A stretch of DNA of 64,000 nucleotides from Gaeumannomyces sp. JS-464 (taxonomy: Eukaryota; Ascomycota; Sordariomycetes; Magnaporthales; Magnaporthaceae). How positions within the stretch are numbered: the first letter of the stretch is position 1; the number at the start of each line of letters is the position of its first letter. The notes beneath the pieces were generated by a model, which worked only from the letters and a program-made list of their open reading frames with translations, ran no database searches and was not told where the DNA came from. The translations under genes were made by a program, and so were the position numbers. This document shows, piece after piece, positions 1-10,466 of the stretch. Where the stretch lies: NCBI GenBank assembly GCA_002197995.1, contig NGZR01000006.1, positions 2,469,001-2,533,000 of the forward strand, read 5' to 3'.

Positions 1-254
1 AAAAACAAACAGCTTTTGGATATATATAAATTTAAAGGCCTTTTCACTTTAAAAACCGGTACCGGCACAGTTGCTACGAATAATTACTAATACGCAACTT
101 TTACGTTAAAATTTATAAATTTTAAATGCGTTTTATAAATTATAAATGGCTATTATTTAGCTTTTTTTTAATTTACTTTATCATTTTATATTATATTTTT
201 AAACTTTTAACCTTTTTTTTCTATTATCGTTTGTATAACTTATTGCTAATATAA

Positions 255-1000
255 ACGGCGTTTTAAATATAATTTGTAAAAAAAAAACTTCGAGCGATTT
301 TGCTTTACAAATTTATTTTTTTACTTTTTTTCGTAATTTATTGTAAAAATGTAATATTAAACGTAGCGTTATTCTAGTTATATTTAATGTTAATTCGTTA
401 AAAGTTTACGGCGTATTTAACCGCCGCTTTTCGTTATTTAAAAGCTAGTAATTCCCTTTTTGCGATTCGGGTTTTATCGATAATTCCAAATATTTTTAAC
501 TTTTTTTTTAAAAGTTTCGAAATTAACGAAAATAAGTTTAATAATTTTTTAGCTTTTGTCGTACTTTTTAAAGTAATCGTTTTAAATGGGTTGGAATTAT
601 TTTTTTATTTGCTATTTAGCTTAATAATAATATACGCGATTTTTTACTTTTTATATACGAATTATTATTTATAAAACTTAAAATAGCTTTTGCATTTCGT
701 AAAAAACGTTTTAGGTTTGCCATTTTCGCTTTCGTAAAAATCCGGTAAAAGAAATTTATACGTTCGAATTGCGATAAACGCGATAAGTTAAAATTTTATT
801 AATTTCCTTTTAAATTTTTTCATTTTAGCTTATCTTTTAGCAAACTTTATTAATATAAGTGTAAAAAAGCGCGTTATATTAGCGGCGTTTTTAAAATCGA
901 ACTTGTCGTTACCGAAAACGAAATTTGTATTTCCTTTTTCCTCGGGCGTTTTATTACTGCTCGTTATATTATATTATCCGGTTTTCCGGTAAAATGCTAA
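255..1000 (-). pseudogene. Ty3/gypsy retrotransposon Gag remnant, RIP-inactivated
   Basis: Read on the minus strand from about 499 down to 300, one frame gives LKIFGIIDKTRIAKRELLAF, then K*RKAAVKYAVNF*RI and KYN*NNATFN. This matches the conserved core of fungal Ty3/gypsy Gag proteins (FGDxD..xAxxxLxxLKQ..SAxEYAxxFQRLAxxLxWNDxAL). The stops fall exactly where Gln (CAA) or Trp would be expected, so they are explained by C-to-T or G-to-A change. Upstream, at about 820-690, NGKPKTFFTKCKSYFKFY resembles the segment preceding the core. The pol region would lie left of position 1, outside the window. The boundaries are approximate. Confidence 0.7.
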
Positions 1001-1416
1001 ACAAAATTAGTTAAAATGTTATAATTAAGTTAAAGGTTTATTCCTAAAGTAAAACGCTTTAAAAGTGGATTAAGCTATATTTTTAATAGCCGTTTTAATT
1101 AAACTATGGTGTTAAAAACAGCAATTTGTATTGCTTGCTTTAAAGCTACTCGAAAACGAATTTAAATTAACTAATGCCGAAGTTTTAATTAAAGCTATTT
1201 GAAATATAAAAAACTTTTTTATTATATGCTTTCCTAGCTTTTACGCAAATTCCTTCGATTCGTTATAATTATTTAAATTATTTCTAATCGCACGTTAATG
1301 GTTAATTCGTCGCGATTTTTTAAATTACTACGAATTTTTTAAATGTTACGTAATTTTTAATTTAATGCAGTGTAAAAGCCCATTCTTTTAAACCACCCTT
1401 TTTTGGTGTCCCGCTA

Positions 1417-1634
1417 TTTAACCTTTTACTTTTTACCGTTTCGGTTATAACATTTTGGCGACTTTTAATTGCTAAAATCGCTAGCGATTTTAGCGACTTT
1501 TAATCGCTGGAATTGCTAGCGATTTTAGCGATTAATACCTTGCCTGCACGTAACTTTCGGGGGTGGGGAAAAGTGGGGTTTTTAACAGCCTGCTTTTTAA
1601 CTCCTTTTTACGTTTGCTGGTTGTAACATTACCG
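1417..1634. repeat. Diverged direct repeat pair in the decayed block
   Basis: The stretch around 1423-1456 (CGCTATTTAACC, TTTTTACCGTTTCGG, TTATAACATT) resembles the one around 1593-1631 (TGCTTTTTAACTCC, TTTTTACGTTTGCTGG, TTGTAACATT). They are about 175 bp apart and flank the 35-bp tandem units. Differences are many. This may be a relic of one repeated element, but I cannot assign a family. Confidence 0.35.
1459..1528. repeat. Two 35-bp tandem units with a palindromic core
   Basis: Units 1459-1493 and 1494-1528 align with four differences, all transitions, as RIP would leave. The first unit plus the next base contains a perfect 24-bp palindrome at 1471-1494 (GCTAAAATCG CTAG CGATTTTAGC). A partial third start (CGATTAATACC) follows. 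The unit lies in the decayed block and could be a subterminal repeat of a lost element. Confidence 0.75.
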
Positions 1635-2520
1635 ATTTAAACGAATAAAAGTAATACGGAATAAAATCGCGTAAAATAATGCTTTTTAAATTTTTAAAAA
1701 AAGGTAATAAGCTATTACAAACGGTTTTAAATAATAAAAGTATTTGTATTAAAAAAAACAAATGTTAATTTAAAAATAATGCTTTATATATATAATAATC
1801 TTTTTAAAAGTTTAAAAAATGCTTAAAAAAGCAAAATCTTTCGAAAATTTTAAACTTAAAAAGCTTTGCTATATAAGCTACAAAATGGCCCGTGCGAAAT
1901 ACGTAAAGTACATGTCGTTTAAAACTCGTTAAGCATTAACTTAGGACTTCGGCTTTCGCCTTTTTTTACAAAGACCCGGCTAAAGTTTAATGTAAGTCCG
2001 TCGGAGGTCCTCGTATAATAACAGCTTATCGAAACACTGTTTTCCCCGATTAACAAGTCCGAAGCCAGGAAGTATTAAAAAAGTGTTACCGCTAAATGAC
2101 CGCGTTTTGGGGTAGCCGGTTGGATATTACTAAATCGTTTTTAAAAAAAGCAAAAGTTTGCTTTTATGCAAATTTTAAAACTTTTCTCGCTTTTATTTTC
2201 TCCGAGCTTTAGCTCGCAAATCGGGTTGTGTAAACGGAAAGAGGAAAAAACAAAAAAGGTGAAAAAAAAAGGACAACATAAAAAAAACAAAAAGAAGAGC
2301 GAAAAAAAAGGGAAATGGTTTTCCTAATGTTTAGCCTTTTTTTATAAACACACACGTTCGCTACATTTTCATTTGTTTAGCTTAAAGTGAGCAGTATACA
2401 AGTACTTACAAGTAGTTAAGTAAGTCGAAAAGGTAAATATTAAACAACCTTATTTAGTTTATAATATTACATAGCTTTAAATTAATTGCCAGCTAATCTT
2501 ATAAAATAACATAAAATTTA

Positions 2521-2568
2521 AGTTAAAACCCCTGTTTTGCGCCACCCCCCACTTCCGGCCACCCCAAT
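2521..2568 (+). repeat. Left terminal inverted repeat of the pogo/Fot1 element
   Basis: 48 bp starting AGTTAAAACCCCTG and running to CCACCCCAAT. It is the reverse complement of 4323-4370 except at positions 4 (T for C) and 7 (A for G). Both changes are RIP-type transitions and both are in the left copy. Confidence 0.92.
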
Positions 2569-2689
2569 CCTAACCACCCAATTTTTAACGCGTTAACTTT
2601 AACGCGTCGCCATTTAACGAGCAATTAATCCTTTAACCTCTTTTTTAAGGCATTTTAATGCCGGACCTTTTATAAAGCAATATACGGAA

Positions 2690-4260
2690 ACGGAAATCGC
2701 GTGCGCCTTCGAGGGCGTGCGTGCCGGCGCTTTTGTTAAGTTAGCTTTAAAAACATGGGGTATCCCGAGGTTTACCTTCCGGCGCCGGATTAAAAGCGGC
2801 CTGCCCTTTTACCGTGCATAAGCGCACCGTTAACGCGTTAACCTTTCCCAAAAGCTTTTTTTAGCTAATTGGGTGCTCGTTTAAATCGCTTTAAGGTACT
2901 TTCCAACCTACGGAAAGTTGCGCTATATCGCTAGCCGTACTTTCGAACAAAGCGGCGACCTTTAAGCCTTTGGGAAGCGTTGGGTGGCTCGTTTTTTAAC
3001 CAAATACCCGATCCTTAAAACCCAAAAAGCCCGGCGCATAAAAAACGCACGCGTTAACGGCGCTTTAACGGAGGTAATCCGGGCGTGGTAGCTTCGTTTG
3101 GAAGTGCCTGCCGTTAAAGCTATTAAACCGGAAAACAAATACAATTTCGACGAGTGCGGGCTTATAAAGGGCCTCGGATTTAACGGCCTCGTTTTGGGTA
3201 TTAAAAGCTGCAAGCCGTTGCAAAAAAAAGCTTTTAACACGCGAGGTTAAACGACTATTATTAAATGCATTTTAACCACCGGAAAAGCGCTTAACCCCCT
3301 CGTTATTTTTAAAGGTTTATTAATATAAAAGCAGTGGTTTTTTTTGGAAGATTAAAAAAGATTTAAGTTTTGGAAATTCCACGCAATACAAAAAGGGTAA
3401 ACAGATGATAAAACGGGTGTAAAATGGCTTAAAAATATCTTCCTCCTAAATACGGTGCCGGCCACCCCCGGAAATCGCCGGCTTTTAGTTTTAAACGGCT
3501 ACGGATCCCACGCAATAAAGGACTTTATGTACTTTTGCGCATTTAACAACGTTTAGCTCGTTTATTTACCCGCTTACAGCTTTTACGTCTTTTAGCCTTT
3601 CGATTTAGCGGTTTTTAGCACGGTTAAAAAGGCTTACCGCCGGCATAGCGGCTTTTTTGCAGCCTTTTGCACGTTAACTGTGATAAAAAAACGTTATTTT
3701 TTTAACTGCTATTACAAAGCAAAAAAGGAGGCCTTTATACCCCGTATTATTAAAGCGGGTTAGGCCGCCACCGGCTTATGACCCTTAAAGATTAGTAAGC
3801 CTTTTATAAGCCCTTTCCTTTTTAAAAATAGCAACGCCAAAGCGTCCCAAGCTGCAAAGGATGCTTTAAAGGCCGAAAGGGTTGCTTAAAGTACCTATTC
3901 CAAATATTCCATGCCATTTGATATGGTTATGGCAACTCCCAAAATCCGTACCTAAATGGCCACTTTTACCCACAACTTCCGGCTCGGCCGGACGGCCCGT
4001 TTGTTGTTCCAAAAGCTTATTAAGGCCTATAACGAAAAAGATATCGCTTTAATTACGTGCGAGCAAAAAACCAGGCGCCGGAGGCGGAATTGGAGGTTGC
4101 ACGGCTGTTAAAAAAAAAAAAGGTGTTGCCGGACCCAAACGAGGCCTTTGTGCGGATTGGCGACATTAGGCGTGCATAACAGGAGGATGGCGATTTGCCA
4201 AGTGATCCACCAAAATCTCCTGCATTTAGCGATTCGGATGATATATCCGATTGTATTGTA
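2690..4260 (+). pseudogene. pogo/Fot1 transposase (DDE superfamily), RIP-inactivated
   Basis: In one consistent plus frame I read a helix-turn-helix segment (TWGIPRFTFRRRI, about 2754-2790), a CENP-B-like region, the first catalytic block YNFDECGLIKGLGF (FDE at 3146-3154), the second block LLVLNGYGSHAIKDF (from about 3482) and the third block VYLPAYSFYVF*PFDLAVFS (from 3560). In the second block the family's catalytic Asp (LDGHGSH) is Asn here, a G-to-A change. Several Gln codons are TAA. The frame holds over about 420 nt between the first two blocks, so loss is by point mutation more than by indels. The protein is dead: it has stops plus a lost catalytic residue. Confidence 0.85.
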
Positions 4261-4322
4261 GTTGGCTAGGAAAGATCACAATTGCGGAATGAAATTGGCG
4301 TGTTGGATGCATGGTGTTGAGA

Positions 4323-4370
4323 ATTGGGGTGGCCGGAAGTGGGGGGTGGCGCAAAACAGGGGTCTTGACT
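4323..4370 (-). repeat. Right terminal inverted repeat of the pogo/Fot1 element
   Basis: Starts ATTGGGGTGG at 4323 and ends ACAGGGGTCTTGACT at 4370, followed by the TA of the target duplication. It is less mutated than the left copy. Confidence 0.92.
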
Positions 4371-4372
4371 TA

Positions 4373-4851
4373 ACTGGCGCTAACGAACTGTTAATAGACT
4401 TTTGACCCAGTCGAAGAATCTCAAGGCCGTCTCAATTGGATGGATTCAACCGGTAAGGTCGGAGGGGAGGCAGGTACAGGTCATCACAGCAAAGGCGAAA
4501 TCAGCGGCATGTCAAAAGTGAAGTGGCTGGCACGAAAAGGGGAAAAAGAGGAGTCGAAACACTCCTCGGATTTTCCACTGGCGAACTAAAAGTTACGCAA
4601 AATACAACGGTAAACAAAAAGCCTCTAAGCTGACTCCTCCGTTATAGCCGTTTAAACAAACCCCGTCTTGACTCCGACATGCGATGTGAAAGAAGCATGT
4701 GCCCCGATTAGTGTTGAAACCATGAGAAGCAGATGAAAATGGCCCAACCACTGGAAATTTTGCCGACAGAAACAAGAGAGGAAAAAAAGGACAAGCCAGC
4801 CAAGGTGTTGAACAAAGGAACAATGGGTGGCTAGCCCGCGCTACTTTCTAG
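4373..4851. other. Transition from repeat block to genes; 3' flank of GCV2
   Basis: The base composition moves from AT-rich to balanced. There is no gene, RNA or repeat I can support. It contains the downstream region of the minus-strand GCV2 gene, which ends at 4852. Confidence 0.6.
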
Positions 4852-7800
4852 TCAGCGCACACCTCTACTTCGTCTCGCTCGTCTGCACCGACGAGATGTC
4901 ATGACCCCCGTCGTGTCCTCGACGGGCGGGCACGTGCAAAACAGGTTGAGATCGCCGTGCGTGTCGTCAACCCTCGCCACCGTCGGCCAGAACTTCTTCT
5001 CGCGCAGCCACGGGAGCGGGTACGCGGCCTGGTCGCGCGAGTACGGCCGGTCCCACTTGGCGCCGCCCTCGCCGTCGCCCGAGATGATGTCGTGGAGCGG
5101 GTGCGGCGCCATCTTGAGCACGTTTCCCTCGCGCGGCTGCTTCCCCTCCTCGACCTCGCGGATCTCGCCCCTGATGGCGATGAGCGCGTCCGCGAACCGG
5201 TCCAGCTCCTCGAGGCTCTCGCTCTCGGTCGGCTCGATCATGAGCGTGCCCGAGACCGGGAAGCTCATGGTCGGCGCGTGGAAACCGTAGTCCTGCAGCC
5301 GCTTGGCGATGTCGATCACCTCGACCCCGGCCGTCTCCTTGAAGGGACGCGCGTCCAGGATGAACTCGTGCGCGCACCGGCCCTGGTCGTTGGTGTACAG
5401 GATCGGGTAGTGCGGCTTCAGCCGTGCCAGGAGGTAGTTGGCGTTCAGCAGCGTCACCTCGGTGGCCTGCTTGAGGCCGTCGGCACCTGTTTCGAGGTTA
5501 AAGAGGCATGGTTAGTTGTTGTCTATTTCCGTGTTCGTTCACGGATTCACCATTGGCGAGCCCACTTACCCATCAAGGCGTTGTAGGCCCAGCTGATTGG
5601 CAGAACGGAAGCGTTTCCGAACTTGCAGCCGCTGATAGCCGTGTTCCTGCTCTGCTGCTCCAGGTCCAGGTGCTTCTTGGCGCAGATTGGCCCGGCGCCA
5701 GGACCGCCGCCGCCGTGGGGGATGCAGAAGGTCTTGTGCAGGTTGAGGTGGCAGACGTCGGCGCCGATCTCGCCGGGCGAGCAGAGGCCGACCTGAGCGT
5801 TCATGTTGGCGCCGTCCATGTAGACCTGGCCTCCGTGCTCGTGCACGATGTCGCAGACCTCCTTGATGCGCGGCTCGAAGACGCCAAAGGTGCTGGGGTA
5901 CGTCACCATGATAGCGCCCAGCTCATCGCGGTGCTGCTCGCACTTGGCCCGCAGGTCCTCGACGTCGAGATTGCCCGTCTTGGCATCACACTTGATTGGG
6001 ACCACGCGCATGCCCGCCATGGCGGCCGAGGCTGGGTTGGTGCCGTGGGCTGAGACGGGGATCAGGCAGATGTCGCGGTTGCCCTCGCCGCGGCGCTTGT
6101 GGTAGTCCCGGATGGCCCGGAGGCCCGCGAACTCGCCCTGCGCGCGCCCGAGTTTCGGTTCCAGCCAGCAGCTGTCCATCCCGGTGATGCCCTGTAGCTG
6201 CTTCGAGAGGGCCGATGTGAGGATGGCGTAGCCCTTACTTTGTCCGTCGGAAGCTTTAGGGTGGAGATTGGCGAACCCCGGGAGGGTCAGTAGCGACATT
6301 TCAACCGATCCATTCAGCTTCATGGTGCAGGATCCTAGCGGAATCATGGAGTGGACCAGCGAGAGGTCCTTGGACTGCAGATGGTGGATGTACCGCAGCA
6401 TCTCCGTTTCGGACTGGTGGGAGTTGAAGACAGGATGTTGCAGGTAGGCAGACGTCCGGTGGAACTCGGGGAATGCAGCCACGCTGATCCGCTTGGTTCC
6501 AGCCTCTATGGCCTCATTCCTGAGCGCTTCCCGAGCGTTGGATGTTGAATCGGGACCTTGCACGTGTCTGATGAGATTCCGGATGATGCGATCCAGGTTG
6601 TCCACCGTGGTGGCTTCATCCATCGTAAACGAGACCGTCGATTCTGGCGCATATGATATGGCCTGGAACGAATTTCTCGATCGGTTCGCGAAGTAACGGG
6701 CGTTGGGAATCTTCAGCCCGACTGTGTCCCATCCCTCACGCACAACCTCGATCCCTAGGCTTCTGACGGCCCCAGCAAGGAAGCTCGCCTTGGCCCTGAT
6801 GCCCTCCGCGATAGCCTTGAGCCCCTGCGGGCCATGGTAGACGGCGTACATGGCGCTCACGTTGGCCGGCAGCGCCTGCGCGGTGCACACGTTGCTCGTA
6901 GCCTTCTCGCGGCGGATATGCTGCTCGCGGGTTTGGAGGGCCAGCCTCAGGGCGCGGCCACCGAGCCGGTCCTTGGACACGCCAACAAGACGGCCCGGGA
7001 TCTTGCGCTTGTACTTGTCGGCCACAGCGAAGAAGGCCGCATGCGGCCCGCCATAGCCCAGGGGAACGCCGAACCTCTGGGAGCTGCCAAAGGCAATATC
7101 GGCACCCCACTCCCCGGGAGGCGTGTAGAGGGTCAGCGCCATCAGTTCCGTGGCGCAGCTGAGCAATGCTCCTTGCTCGTGCACGACCTTGGCCACTTCG
7201 CGGTAGTCGTTGAGCCGTCCGCGATAGTCGGGGTACTGGACCATGCATCCGACAAGGTCATCGCCCAGCTCCTGCGCCCGGGCGGCAAAGCCATCGGACA
7301 AAACGTCAAGCACAAGGATATTTATGCCGAAACCCTCGGCCCGACCGCGCATAACGTTGACGGTCCTTGTGTTCACCGCCTGGTCCACGATCATGGTCTT
7401 GCCTGGCCTTTTGGCCCGAGATGCGGGAAGGGCGTTCAGAGACAGTGTCATGGCCTCGGCCGCGGCGGTGGCCTCGTCGAGGAGGCTTGCGTTCGCAATG
7501 GGCAGCGCGGTCAAGTCTGACACCATGGTCTGGAAGTTGAGGAGCGACTCTAGCCGCCCCTGGCTGATCTCAGGCTGGTACGGGGTGTAGCTTGTGTACC
7601 ACGCAGGACTCTGCACGACGTTCCGCTTGATGACCTCAGGTATGAGGGTTCTGTAATAGCCGCCACCGGCGTAGTTTGGGAGATAAGCCCTGTTCATAAA
7701 CGCCCACGTGGACCCTGTCTCGGCGATTTCGGACTCGGATGCGCCCTGGGGGAAAACGCCGTCCAGGGATGCATCATTGGTGGCTTGGTACAGCGGACGG

Positions 7801-8279
7801 TCGGAGAGGACGTCCGGCGGGATGACCTGCTGAACGAAGTCTGAGACGGAAGCTGCCGGGGGGTCTAAAGCCTGAAGCATGCGCGCAACCTCATCGTTGT
7901 TGGGGCCGATGTGGCGGCGGGCAAAGGTGTCGAGAGGGTCGAGGCCCTCAAGGCGAGCAAAGGGCCTTGGGAGCACAGCATCGCCTTCAGGTTCGTTATC
8001 GGAACGAGCTGCGCGGTGGAGTTTGCGGTATGGCGGGTAGCGCCCTTCCCTGTTCGGGTGTATTCCCTTCGTAGCCTGCTTTCCGGCCTCCTTCCGGGCA
8101 CGCTGGTCTTCACTGTTTTCGTCTTCCGGCCCAGGCGAGGCGTAGTGACGCCGTTGAGTTGGCGCCAGGCATGGCTGGGAACCCAAGCTCCTCGGCGCAA
8201 GCACCAACGCGGGGGCTACAGGTGCGCGGCAGCCGAGACGGCCCAGCGGGCGGCACGCAGCCAGAGCCCATGAGCTCAT
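4852..8279 (-). CDS. GCV2: Glycine dehydrogenase (decarboxylating), mitochondrial P-protein
   Basis: P-protein of the mitochondrial glycine cleavage complex. It decarboxylates glycine with pyridoxal phosphate and passes the aminomethyl group to the lipoyl H-protein. There are two exons, 8279-5570 and 5486-4852, with intron 5487-5569 (gtaagt...acag), giving 1,114 residues in unbroken frame. The N-terminus is rich in Ala/Arg/Leu, like a mitochondrial targeting sequence. After a polar insert the P-protein proper begins near [13 protein letters not shown]. Family landmarks include the second-half start [12 protein letters not shown] and the PLP-lysine segment [20 protein letters not shown]. Exon 2 continues in frame ([15 protein letters not shown]) to [12 protein letters not shown] and a short basic tail. 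Length is slightly above the usual 1,000-1,060 residues because of the N-terminal insert and the tail. It is one of the few long genes here without a frameshift. Confidence 0.97.
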
Positions 8280-9522
8280 GGCTGGCAGCGGTGCACGCGC
8301 TGTCGGCGAGCGAGCGGTAGGGCTGGCAGGGAGGCAGAAAGACTGGAGGGGTGCGTGTCGCTGGCGGGGTCTGGTGTGCGGCGGCGGGACAAGGCCAAGA
8401 GAGACGGGTAGGAAAGGGCCAACGACGGGTCAATTGATCAGGTTGAGGGCAACTGAGGAGGGTCTATGGTCAAGCAAGGCCACGCAGGTATCTAACCTTA
8501 CACACACACGCTGCAGAGGACACAAAATGGAGGAGACGGAGGAGAGAAAAGGCAGCAGGAAGTGGAACGGAGGAAGTTTGTCGCAGATTAGTTACCCTAA
8601 AAGCGACCGAGGTCGGGACAGGCCACCCCAGATATCTGAAGGACCAGACGGGCCCTGGCCTTTGGAGTGGTGCAAACCTAGAGAGGGATGGATGGATGGG
8701 ACCTGCCACCGCGTGGGCGTGTTATCGGTTGATAACGGACGGTTTCAACGTTCCCGCGCGGACGGGAGGGAGAAAAAAGTAGGAAGAGGCGTTGATGCGG
8801 TCCAATGAGAACGTGCCCCTGTGCTACTAAGGGACGGATTCCCTCGCACCACGCTGCGTCAAGTCTGCACACCGCACTGTTTCGCAGCGTGCCTGGGATG
8901 CCGCCTGGGGGCTCTCCGGCGCGATACGGGCTGGGAAACCCAAGGGACTCCGACGGACAACTGTTGCGGCGGGAAACTTTGGGACTGCTGTGGGAGGGCG
9001 GTGGCCCACAAGTGTGCCCGATAACGGCCGGCCATCCTTGATGGGCGACTCGCTGGAGGGGGGACAATCATGTGACAGCGAGGCAAATGGCGAATTAGCT
9101 CCATTATCAAACCGCCGTTTGCGCACGAACGGGCGGGCATCGAAAATTCCACGGAGTTTACGTCACTCGACGAGACGCGTTGGGAGGAGGCTGACTAGGG
9201 GCTCGGCCGTGTAGATTGATTTTAGATCGCTAGCTGACTGGTGGGCAAGGGACTCAAGAATCGGTTATCTTCGGCTCGCCACAGTTGTGGCTGACTGCCC
9301 AATCAGAGCCACACGAGATAATTGATGGATGTTAGGTTGGTGGGCCTGCCCCTGATTCGTTCTTATCGATTAGCTGCCGCTCCGAAAAAAATTGGGCGAT
9401 AACGGCGGCTTGTTGAAGACATCTCGAGCCCAACACTCCTCAAAGCAGCTGTGATACCGTCGCCAATCCCCACGCCAAGAAGACATAAACGACCAGTCGA
9501 AGCAGCTGCTCTCTCGCTCACC
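8280..9522. promoter_or_regulatory. Divergent promoter region between GCV2 and TOM5
   Basis: 1.24 kb between two divergent starts. Open frames here lack exon-like features and recognisable protein. No RNA gene or repeat is seen. It must carry the 5' leaders and promoters of both mitochondrial genes, but I cannot point to specific sites. Confidence 0.5.
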
Positions 9523-9853
9523 ATGTTCGGAGGACCTGGATGTGCGCTTTCCCCCACAGACCCTACAGCCCGGACGTCAACCTGCTGACCATTCCATCGT
9601 TCTCTCCCTGTAGTTGCCCCGCCGCAATTCTCCGAGGAGGAGATGCGCCAGCTCGAGGACGAGGCTACCTTTTACCGTCCAGCGCTTCATCGCGACCAGC
9701 GTCTTCCTCTACTTCTGTAAGCCCCGTCCGCCCTGAGCCCTTTTTACTGTTTTCTACTTTCTACAGGGTCCTGTTTGAGCCGGGCGCTGACACGGCCTCC
9801 GCTGCCTGACAAACAGCCCTTTTGCCATTGACGCCATCTCGAGGATTTTTTGA
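9523..9853 (+). CDS. TOM5: Mitochondrial import receptor small subunit TOM5 (two apparent frameshifts)
   Basis: Small tail-anchored subunit of the TOM translocase in the mitochondrial outer membrane. The exons are 9523-9541, 9614-9716 and 9817-9853. Reading through them gives MFGGPGFAPPQFSEEEM, an acidic helix, then TVQRFIATSVFLYF and SPFAIDAISRIF, about 52 residues. This fits the family: an acidic cytosolic N-terminus, a single C-terminal membrane helix and a total near 50 residues. Two one-base problems break the frame: an extra T in the TTTT run at 9669-9672 and a missing C at the start of exon 3 (CCC where CCCC is needed). After these corrections the exon lengths sum to a multiple of three. 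The extremely short size makes it easy to miss by annotation. Confidence 0.72.
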
Positions 9854-10466
9854 GAACCCCGTAGCCTGGAGCCCTCTGGGGCCTGGGCCTCGTTCTACTC
9901 CCTCCACCCCAGCAGCTGCCCGCCGACGAGGTCCTCTTGGAAACAGCAAGATTTTGACCATGGGAGAAGAACCCCCTCGAGGCTACGCGGATTCGCTGCC
10001 GCCATCCACTCCTACTACGCAATTTGCGTGTGCATATAATATCAACCGCACAAAGCATCAGTTTCGGCGTTTATCCAGGGACAGGGGAATCATTCAGACA
10101 CCATAGTTCTCTGCGGGGACGACGATAGACTGTACATTATCACTTTATGAATGCCTGCCATGTCATTTTCTCTTCTGAGACTCGACGTCATATCCTTCAC
10201 CTGCATGCGATATCCTGAGTTTTTCGGCGATGCCTACATGGTTCCATGGTTTAGACCACATTAAAGAATCCAGCCCCGGCAACTCGCCAGCAGCTGGCAA
10301 CCTGAGCCTACAGAATAGATAGTACAGTGCGTATTTAACAGCGCCGGGTATGCAAGTGAAGTAAAAAGTGACAAATCTCGCTTTGTTTCCCATCTTTTGC
10401 CATGCGTGATTCCAAGAAGCAGAAATCGGTCAGGCCAAAGAACCCCATCTGGCTTTAGAGCTCAGG
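9854..10466. other. Convergent 3' region between TOM5 and NUP57
   Basis: 3' flanks of two convergent genes. No coding signature, RNA or repeat is visible. Confidence 0.5.

Larger units (their letters stand above)
1..2518. other. AT-rich, RIP-decayed repeat block
   Basis: Very AT-rich sequence full of TpA and short A/T runs, in sharp contrast to the GC-rich genes beyond about 4.6 kb. No intact coding frame is present. The minus strand between about 255 and 1000 keeps a readable retrotransposon Gag, listed separately. The remainder (about 1000-2518) has diverged internal direct repeats and a palindromic 35-bp tandem pair but nothing I can name. It may include decayed LTR sequence of the same element. 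The base pattern, where Gln codons have become TAA and conserved Asp or Gly codons drift to A/T-rich ones, is what RIP produces in Pezizomycotina. Confidence 0.8.
2521..4370 (+). mobile_element. pogo/Fot1-type DNA transposon, complete ends, inactive
   Basis: This is a 1,850-bp element with 48-bp terminal inverted repeats. It is flanked on both sides by TA (2519-2520 and 4371-4372), the target duplication expected of the Tc1/mariner-pogo superfamily. The ends start AGTCAAGACCCC (right end, read inward), very like the Fot1 family terminus AGTCAAG. A single plus-strand transposase frame can be followed through the interior but carries many stops. The left part is AT-rich while the right 500-700 bp is nearly normal in composition, so decay is uneven. 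The element sits beside the older gypsy remains and marks the border of the repeat block. Confidence 0.92.

Noticed and set aside
2962..3240. 92-codon minus-strand frame inside the transposon
   Set aside because: Antisense shadow of the transposase; the plus frame shows the DDE blocks.
4957..5586. 209-codon plus-strand frame opposite GCV2
   Set aside because: Antisense shadow of the GCV2 exons; the minus strand carries the conserved protein and splice sites.
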